In this document: one piece after another, positions 57,529 to 64,000 of the stretch | Position numbering within the stretch: the first letter of the stretch is position 1 | How the letters are laid out: each line of letters begins with the position of its first letter | Source: Echria macrotheca | Taxonomy: Eukaryota > Ascomycota > Sordariomycetes > Sordariales > Schizotheciaceae | Assembly: GCA_030411725.1 (NCBI GenBank) | Contig: MU839827.1 | Coordinates: forward strand, 4,719,027 to 4,783,026 | DNA: 64,000 nt | Direction: 5' to 3' | Program-made: the position numbers and the translations under genes | Notes under the pieces: model-generated | Seen by the model: the letters and a program-made list of their open reading frames with translations, nothing else | The model's database searches: none | Told to the model about the DNA's origin: nothing

Positions 57529-60500
57529 ATGAATGTCCATCTGAGTGGTCTGCCCGGCGGCCTGACCGACCGCAGCCTCCACAGCCAGCTGCAGCCCTCG
57601 ATGCAAACGCTTTCTATCACGGCATTCTCAACGTCAGTCTACAGAAACAAGACGTCGGGGAACATCACCTTCCTCGCAGCGTCCGATGGCGAAAACTTCC
57701 TTAAAAAGTATGGTGCTCTCGGCAGAAGCCCCAGGCTCTGGTTGATGCAAAATCCGGTTTGCTGTTTTCCCAGCAGAGGCCCGCCGCCGACCAAGCTGGC
57801 GCTGAAAAGCATCGAGTACCAAGAGGAGAAACTCCGGTCCCAACCCCAGAGATCAGAGCAGGCCGATATCACGTTGGTCTCGACACGTCTGAGCTGCGGC
57901 CACTTTGCCTGGGTCAACGACCGCTTCACCTTCGTATCCGAGTGGTCACAGGAGTCCAGCTGCACCGCAAAGTTCACCAAGTACAACCTCATCATCGACA
58001 TCAAAGACCAAGACGTCCAGTTGCGCATTCCCTACCAGACTATCGTTGAATTGGTCTGGTCTGAGTCGGGACATGTTGCCTTCTCCTTGTATGTCCCTCC
58101 CGTCATCTTGCGCGCCGCCAAATCCATCTTCGCAGACATGTATGGTAGCGACCAAGACCAGTACGAACGCATTGAGGCCATAGATAAGCGACACCAGCAG
58201 GTTTCGAGCTTCTGCCTCGTATACTCCATTTCCGTTCCCACCGTCGTGGTTGGTGGCATTGAAAGGCCATTCCAAGCCACCATCGGCCGTATCCTGCGGC
58301 TGGAGATGTTCTACGTTACGCATTTCGACCTGGGTCATGTCAGTGCTGGCGGTCCTGCATTTCGTTTGCGTTTCCCAGATGCACTGGCAAGGTTGAGACA
58401 GCGACTTCAGGACTACACACAGAAAGTCATTCTGCCTTTTGACATCTTGGTTCTCCTAGAGGCACTGGTGAAGAACTCGTATCTTCATCCGACTATCGTC
58501 CTGGACCTCGCAGCAAAACTGGAATACATGTTCCGCCAATATCGAGGCTCCCAGAACAGCCAACCCCCCATCTCTGTCGACGCGTTTAAGAAACTTTTCA
58601 CGTGGATCGACTATCCTTCACCCCAGGAAGGGTCGGACCCGAGACAGTTCCAGGCGCAGGGCATCTTAGATTACTTGGTTGAGGCTGAGCGCAAGCTGAA
58701 GGGCGACGGAGATGTGGCATTGCCGCTCAAGAAAGCACCACAGACCATGATCGAAGTCTTCCGTGCTGTTGTCACCCCGACCCGAATCACTCTCCATGGC
58801 CCGGAGCTCGAGGCCTCGAACCGAGTTCTTCGCAAGTTCCCAAAGCACACCGACTACTTTCTCAGGGTCAACTTTTGTGATGAGATGGGAGAGGATCTTT
58901 TCTTTAATCCCAAAATCTCTCTCGAGCCCATCTACAATCGCTTCAAAAAGATCCTGACCAATGGCATTCCCGTCGCCGGCCGAGTCTACCAGTTTTTAGG
59001 CTTTTCGCATTCCTCTCTTCGGTCCCAGTCCGCTTGGCTCTTGGCACCCTTCTTTCACGATGGCGACCTTCACGCGGCCGACTTTATCATCCGCAACTTG
59101 GGGGACTTTGAGGAAATCAAGTCGCCGGCTCGTCGAGCTGCGCGTATAGGACAGACTTTCTCGGAAACACCGTATTCGGTTTTGCTCGAGGAAAGCGGAA
59201 TCCAGTACGACATGATACCCGATGTTGAGAGACGCGATTCCACCGGGGAACTGAGATGCTTCAGCGATGGAGTGGGAACGATTTCATGGGAGGCGGCCGA
59301 GGCCATATGGGATGAGTTGCCGAGCTCCAAGGGATCCCCAACGTGCTTCCAGGTTCGCTGGGCGGGAGCAAAGGGGATGCTCTCGCTCGACACTCGCCTG
59401 AGCGGCAGCCAGATGTGCATCCGGGGGTCCATGGAGAAGTTCAAGAGCAGGGCCACAAACATCTTGGAAATCTGCGACATGTCGTCGAGACCGGTTCCCA
59501 TGTTCCTCAATCGCCAGCTCATCAAGCTGATGGAGGACCTGGGGATTGATGAGCAGTGGTTCCTCGATCTCCAGGAGAAGGAGCTCGACTCTTTGCGCGG
59601 CATAACGGCTACCGTCTTCAACGCTGCGGCGTTCCTACAAGCCAAGTCGGTTGGCGAGCCTGTCAACCTTTCCAGGTTCATCAAAGAGGCCGAGAGGCTA
59701 GGGGCCGATTATCGACAGGATCCATTCCTACGAAACTCGGTCGGGATTGTGATTCTTAGGGAGCTCAAGGCGCTCAAGCACGGAGCGCGCATTCCGGTAC
59801 CGCAAGGCATCACGCTATTCGGTATCATGGACGAGACGGGGCTCTTGAAAGAGGGTGAAGTATACGTCACGTTCGACTGGTCCAAGACGCACTCGCGCTT
59901 GCGCATGCCGCAAGGCTGTCGGGTTATGGTCACGAGATCGCCGGCGCTGCATCCTGGGGACATCCAGCTGGCACAGCATGTCGTGCCGCCCAGCGACCAC
60001 CCACTTCGATCTCTCCAGAACTGTATAGTATTTAGTCGGCACGGTGATCGAGATCTGCCGAGTCAACTGTCTGGCGGTGATCTGGACGGGGATTTATACA
60101 ATGTGATCTGGGACCCGGCCGTGGTGGAAAAAATGCGCACGTTCCGTCCGGCCAGCTATGCGCGGATCGAGCCACTGACGGTCGAAGGGCCTATTAAAGT
60201 TGAGCACATGGCTGAATTCTTTGTTGAGTTTATGAGGACGGATCGGGTGGGCGTCATCGCTATACGGCATCTAATCGTGGCAGACCAACAGACGCAGGGA
60301 ACTCTGCATCCGGACTGTCTCAAGCTGGCCGAGCTGCACTCAAACGCCGTGGACTTCTCAAAGTCGGGGCGACCGGTAGATATGCGCGATCTGCCGAAGT
60401 GCGACTCGAGCAGGCCTGACTTGTGGGTATCTGGCCCCTTGATTCTCGAATTGTGGTACTGATGACTCTAGCCTCGCGCCAGGAGCATGGATTCGAGTTC

Positions 60501-61374
60501 ACGACAAAGCCGAGATCGAGCTGGAGGACGCTTACATCAGGAACGGGGGTAATGACGATGCTTCGGGCCCGAGCCACCGGTTTTACAAGTCGAACAAGGT
60601 GCTGGGGAAACTGTATCGGGCCATTGACGAGCTCAAGATCTGGAACGAAAATCTCAAGAGCCATGTCGCACCCAACGGACCAGGTTTCTGGGAAAAGATC
60701 CTCAACCAACTGGACGACGGCTCCTTCAATTGGCATTCCCGGAAAGAAGATGCCCAGCGTCTTCGACATACGTAAGTGACATGAAGGAGAGCAGGAGTGG
60801 ACTGGGTCGGCACGCTGACGTTTGGGAACATAGATACGATGAAAGTATGATGGGCCTCATGACGTCGATGTCGGACCACCCAACCAAGCCACTGGCCGAG
60901 TTCGAGGTGTTTGCCGGTGTGATATTGAACAAGAGCGGAAAGCAAACCAGCAAGCAGCGGGATCGGTCGATGAAGCTCAAGGAGACGTTTGACCATATCG
61001 CGGCCCAGATGATGCAGCAAATGCGGAGCCCCGCCGAGGCGACGATTGACGAACGCCGTAATACGATAAGGCTGTGTCTGGCTGGGGTGTATGTCGGGAT
61101 GGGTGACGGGGCATCCAAGCACTCGTCGTGGCGCGCTGGCACGCAGAACCTGGAGAGCTTCAAGATCTTGGCGGCCTCGGCGCTGGTGCTCGAGCTGAAC
61201 GCGCTGGAACGGTGGAGAGAGAAAGAAGGGCAGGAAGGGCGCGGGTTTGTGGGTGTGCGTAAGGGTATGGGACGTGGGTCGGCACTAGATACCCTGGAGA
61301 AGCAGTTTGGAAAGCTGTCTCTTGGGGGTTCTCAGGATCCATTTGGGGGGTTGTATCCCCAGCTGCGCCGTTGA
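57529..61374 (+). CDS. RNA-dependent RNA polymerase (cellular, Rdp1 type)
   Basis: Three exons (57529-60422, 60472-60771, 60834-61374) with introns of 49 and 62 nt give 1244 aa, close to S. pombe Rdp1. The catalytic loop GGDLDGDLYNVIWDP carries the three Asp residues that bind metal (851, 853, 855). Other family blocks are FSDGVGTISWEAA, FQVRWAGAKGMLSLD, LRGITATVFNAAAFLQ and IVFSRHGDRDLPSQ. Cellular RdRPs copy aberrant single-stranded RNA into double-stranded RNA for Dicer. In Neurospora the three paralogues serve quelling (QDE-1), meiotic silencing (SAD-1) and RRP-3; the present size and motifs favour the SAD-1/Rdp1 or RRP-3 side over QDE-1, but this is not settled. The first intron was placed so that RPD joins FLAPGAWIRVH. 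No Dicer or Argonaute gene is in the window. Confidence 0.93.
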
Positions 61375-61865
61375 GGAGTTGTTTGGGACAATCGTTGGTT
61401 TCCAGGTTGGGACATGTAAGAATTCAGCGGCATGTTGTTGGGTTTGTTGGATTATGACTTGTTGGACCATGACTTGTTGGTTAACTAGCTACAGAGTACA
61501 ATAGCAGGCAGAAGCTGGTAACAGAATCAATGTAAACATCACCAATCCGTCCCTCGGGAGAGTCAATAGGCGACCCTAACCCTCCGGGAAAATGCTTGCC
61601 CGTCCAACCCCCACAGCGAGCAAAAGAGCCGACGGCCGGCCCGGGCGGCTTTGTGGAAAAATTCCGACGTCACTCCGATGTCGACACGGAAGGGGGCCTG
61701 AATAATGGGCTTCCTTTTGTCCGCCATGCGCCTTTTTTGTTCCTTCCCGACCCGTATCCAAGAAGAGCAATAATAATACGACGCCATCCGACACAGGGCT
61801 GACATTTGGCAGTTGGCAACAGTTGACTCCGAGATAATTGGTTAGTGTTTTTTCTGTTAATCAAC
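61375..61865. other. Intergenic with a short TGACTTGTTGG repeat
   Basis: ATGACTTGTTGGA and ATGACTTGTTGGT stand in tandem at about 61455-61482. No gene seen. It should hold the promoter of the hydrolase gene. Confidence 0.5.
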
Positions 61866-63497
61866 ATGGCAACCAACAAGGGCCTCCTCCATGTGACGAT
61901 GGAGCCGCAGCTGGGCCTCTCGCTCGACCAGTTCCACGAGTGGTACAACAACGAGCACGGCCCGACCCGGCTGCGGCTGCCGCACATGTTCACCAACGGA
62001 CTGCGGTACCGCCAGACCGACGGCCAGACACCAACCTTCCTCGCCGTGTACGACGTCACCGACATGGCCCATCTCGAGACGGCCGTGTACACGGACCTGC
62101 GCGCAAACCGGTCGCCGCGCGAGGCCGCCACCATCGGCCAGGTCGACGTCAACCGCCGGTTCTTTGACCTCGTCGGGGAGCAGAAGAGTGCCCTGTTCAT
62201 GCCCATTGAGCAGCTGACCGACGACGAGGCCGCAGGTTTGGTGCTGGTGAATGTCGAAGTGACGCTCAAGGAGGGCGTCGACCAGCAAAAGGCCGAGGAG
62301 GACATCGTCGCCTGGTACCAGGACGAGCACATCCCCATGCTGGCCAAGGTCCCCGGATGGCTGCGCAGCCGCATCTACCGCACCCCGTCGCGCATCGAAG
62401 GCGATGTGGCCACGCCCGTGAGGATTGTCACGCTGCACGAGTATGCGAAGGATAACGGCCTCGGCGGCCCCGAGCACAAGGCGTCGATGGACACGCCGCG
62501 CCGAACGGCTGTGTTTAACAACTACATTGGGGAAAAGCTTCGCCGCGAGTACGAGCTCTTCTACGTTTTCGGTCCCGGTCCGCGCGAGCTCGCGGCACTG
62601 TCCCGCCTGCCGTCCGAAGCGTCGTTCATCTCAGCCGACGGCAAGATCCAGACGACAGCCGGTCCGGACCCGGTCATCAGCGCATTCATCAACACGGCAG
62701 ACGGATTGACAATTCCCTACCGGCTCGAAGGAAACCCCTCGCCTAACGCGCCCACCGTGGCCTTTTGCAACTCGCTGCTCACCTCGCTGCACATGTGGGA
62801 CCCCCTCGTGGCCATCCTCAAACAGAAACGACCCGATCTGCGCATCCTGCGCTACGACACGCGCGGACGGCACGACGTTCCGACCCCGCCCGTCCCGGCG
62901 ACGCTGGACATGCTCGCTGACGATCTGGAAACGCTACTCACCGGCCTGCGGATCCCGAAGCTCCACGCCCTCGTGGGGGTAAGCATGGGCGGCGCGACGA
63001 CGCTCAAGTTTGCGATCAAATACCCCGAGCGTGTTGAAAAGTTCGTCGCGTGCGACTTCAACGTGGCCAGTAGCGAGGCGAATACGAAGGCGTGGAAGGA
63101 GCGTATTGCGGTCGCCGAGGGGCCGGATGGGGGGATTAAGAAGCTCGCGGGCGTGACGGTGGAGAGGTGGTTTCATCCGGCGACTATGACGGACAAGAAG
63201 GACGTGGCGGAGTGGATGACCGGGATGGTGGGGGAGAATAGCGTGCAGGGGTTTCGGTGGTCGTGTCAGGCGCTGTGGGGGTATGATATGAAGGAGGAGA
63301 TGAAGGCGTGTATGGTGCCGGGACTGTTTGTCGTGGGTGATCAGGATGGCAAGGGGGCGTTGGTGAAGGCTATGGATGGATTCAAGGGCTTGTTGGGCGG
63401 GAAGGGGGGCGAGTTGAAGGTTGTGCTGGGGGCCGGGCATTTGCCTATGTGCGAGGCGCCCGAGGGGTTTTGGGGGGCTATTGAGGGATTCTTGTGA
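61866..63497 (+). CDS. EthD-like domain fused to alpha/beta hydrolase
   Basis: One exon from ATG 61866 gives 543 aa; the frame is open a little further upstream but without an ATG. Residues 1 to about 230 hold two ferredoxin-like repeats with the sequence style of EthD/dimeric alpha-beta barrel domains (FHEWYNNEHGPTRLRLPHMF and WYQDEHIPMLAKVPGWLRSR). From about 275 an alpha/beta hydrolase follows, with the nucleophile elbow VGVSMGGAT (Ser373), an acid candidate in VVGDQDGKG and the catalytic His525 in GAGHLPM. The hydrolase part resembles 3-oxoadipate enol-lactonase, which opens the lactone ring in aromatic breakdown. The fusion may couple a polyketide- or aromatic-binding domain to ring opening; this is inference. 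It lies alone, with no other aromatic pathway gene beside it. Confidence 0.88.
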   Translation: MATNKGLLHVTMEPQLGLSLDQFHEWYNNEHGPTRLRLPHMFTNGLRYRQTDGQTPTFLAVYDVTDMAHLETAVYTDLRANRSPREAATIGQVDVNRRFFDLVGEQKSALFMPIEQLTDDEAAGLVLVNVEVTLKEGVDQQKAEEDIVAWYQDEHIPMLAKVPGWLRSRIYRTPSRIEGDVATPVRIVTLHEYAKDNGLGGPEHKASMDTPRRTAVFNNYIGEKLRREYELFYVFGPGPRELAALSRLPSEASFISADGKIQTTAGPDPVISAFINTADGLTIPYRLEGNPSPNAPTVAFCNSLLTSLHMWDPLVAILKQKRPDLRILRYDTRGRHDVPTPPVPATLDMLADDLETLLTGLRIPKLHALVGVSMGGATTLKFAIKYPERVEKFVACDFNVASSEANTKAWKERIAVAEGPDGGIKKLAGVTVERWFHPATMTDKKDVAEWMTGMVGENSVQGFRWSCQALWGYDMKEEMKACMVPGLFVVGDQDGKGALVKAMDGFKGLLGGKGGELKVVLGAGHLPMCEAPEGFWGAIEGFL

Positions 63498-63873
63498 AGA
63501 TCTGGCTACCGGTATTTGCTTGATCAGGGACACCTGGGATCTGAAGAACGTAAAGTTCAATCCCTTTGGCTAGACATCGGACGATGGCGATAATAGAGAG
63601 TTTTCCGTCTCGGGGGTTCTTTGTGTTGATCCATCTCTTCCTGGTCAGAAATTTCATTCGTGACTGTGGATGGAGTGGAAAATCGGTTGGCAGTTCGAAA
63701 ACGTGGTTTCAGAGCGCTGTATTCGGCCGGGTTGAGGTGCATCATTCACCCGCAACATCACGACATCCGGCCCTTCGAGGCTCGAGCAAAAACATTGGAC
63801 TTTCCCCTTTCCCCCAACGGCAATCCGCATCCAAAAAGAAAGAGAAAATAATCAATAGATATGTCGTGACTCG
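63498..63873. other. Intergenic at the right edge
   Basis: Between two convergent genes; no gene seen. Confidence 0.45.
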
Positions 63874-63993
63874 CTATTTTGACTTCTTCAGCTGCCCAAA
63901 CCACTGCATATGCCAAGCTGGGTGCGGCCGGAAGGTCGAGCTGGGAGAGAGATGGAGGAAAGAGTCGAGCCATTCTCGCGTCATCTTGCGACA
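63874..63993 (-). CDS. Terminal exon of a gene entering from the right edge
   Basis: The minus strand reads CRKMTREWLDSFLHLSPSST then a Trp/His-rich end (HPAWHMQWFGQLKKSK) and a TAG stop at 63876. An in-frame TAG at 63996 lies just upstream and is placed like a 3' splice site (AAGTAG), so I read this as the last exon of a spliced gene. Codon choice matches the neighbours. I do not recognise the protein from this fragment. A 36-codon ORF from the ATG at 63984 is the alternative. Confidence 0.4.
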   Translation of the reverse strand, partial: CRKMTREWLDSFLHLSPSSTFRPHPAWHMQWFGQLKKSK

Positions 63994-64000
63994 CTACTTG

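Noticed and set aside
1..64000. Secondary-metabolite cluster suggested by amidase, S41 peptidase, sulfotransferase-like and hydrolase genes
   Set aside because: No core synthase (PKS, NRPS, terpene cyclase) or clear peptide precursor is present, and housekeeping genes lie in between.
1..64000. CRISPR arrays or prokaryotic insertion sequences
   Set aside because: No spaced direct repeats of the right form; the window is intron-bearing fungal nuclear DNA.

Overview
The window is nuclear DNA of a filamentous ascomycete (Pezizomycotina). The genes carry short introns, mostly 48-77 nt, with GT..AG ends and CTNAC or CTRAT branch-point matches. Codons mostly end in C or G, intergenic stretches are long (0.5-3 kb), and the gene families (DUF1996, GPI-type S41 peptidase, Rdp1-type RNA polymerase, EDC4, Vnx1-like exchanger) are fungal. 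A Sordariomycete, perhaps a Sordariales relative, is my inference; nothing in the window proves the order. No CRISPR arrays, operons or bacterial-type features are present.

Layout. 1-16.4 kb: a sulfotransferase-like gene cut off by the left edge (-), a DUF7025-type AAA+ ATPase (+), a secreted amidase (+), a probably GPI-anchored S41 peptidase (+), tRNA-Gly(TCC), and the P-body scaffold EDC4 (-). 16.4-28 kb: a probable orphan small membrane protein (+), a long gene desert, a rhodanese plus tyrosine-phosphatase protein of the Pyp1/Pyp2 type (+), the proteasome ATPase Rpt6 (-), and a 374-bp non-autonomous hAT-like element with perfect 8-bp target duplications. 28-40 kb: a Vnx1-type vacuolar cation/H+ exchanger (+), a secreted DUF1996 protein (+), and a 3'(2'),5'-bisphosphate nucleotidase-like protein (+) whose leader has an in-frame stop and a 15-bp minisatellite. 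40-54 kb: an RRM+R3H RNA-binding protein (-), an F-box protein with membrane helices (-), a C2H2-like zinc-finger protein (-), histone H2A.Z (+), and a small Cys-rich protein (-). 54-64 kb: a MetE-like zinc methyltransferase (-), an RNA-dependent RNA polymerase (+), an EthD-like/alpha-beta hydrolase fusion (+), and the last exon of a gene entering from the right edge (-).

The genes look like ordinary chromosomal housekeeping and accessory genes, not one biosynthetic cluster. Several act in RNA control (EDC4, RRM-R3H protein, RdRP), but they are far apart and I see no sign of co-regulation. The features most worth a second look are the hAT-like element with telomere-like repeats inside it, the stop-interrupted leader of the nucleotidase gene, the orphan membrane protein opposite a long antisense frame, and a stop-free 54-nt intron in the RRM-R3H gene. 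Exon borders were worked out by hand from splice signals and frame continuity, without transcript data.
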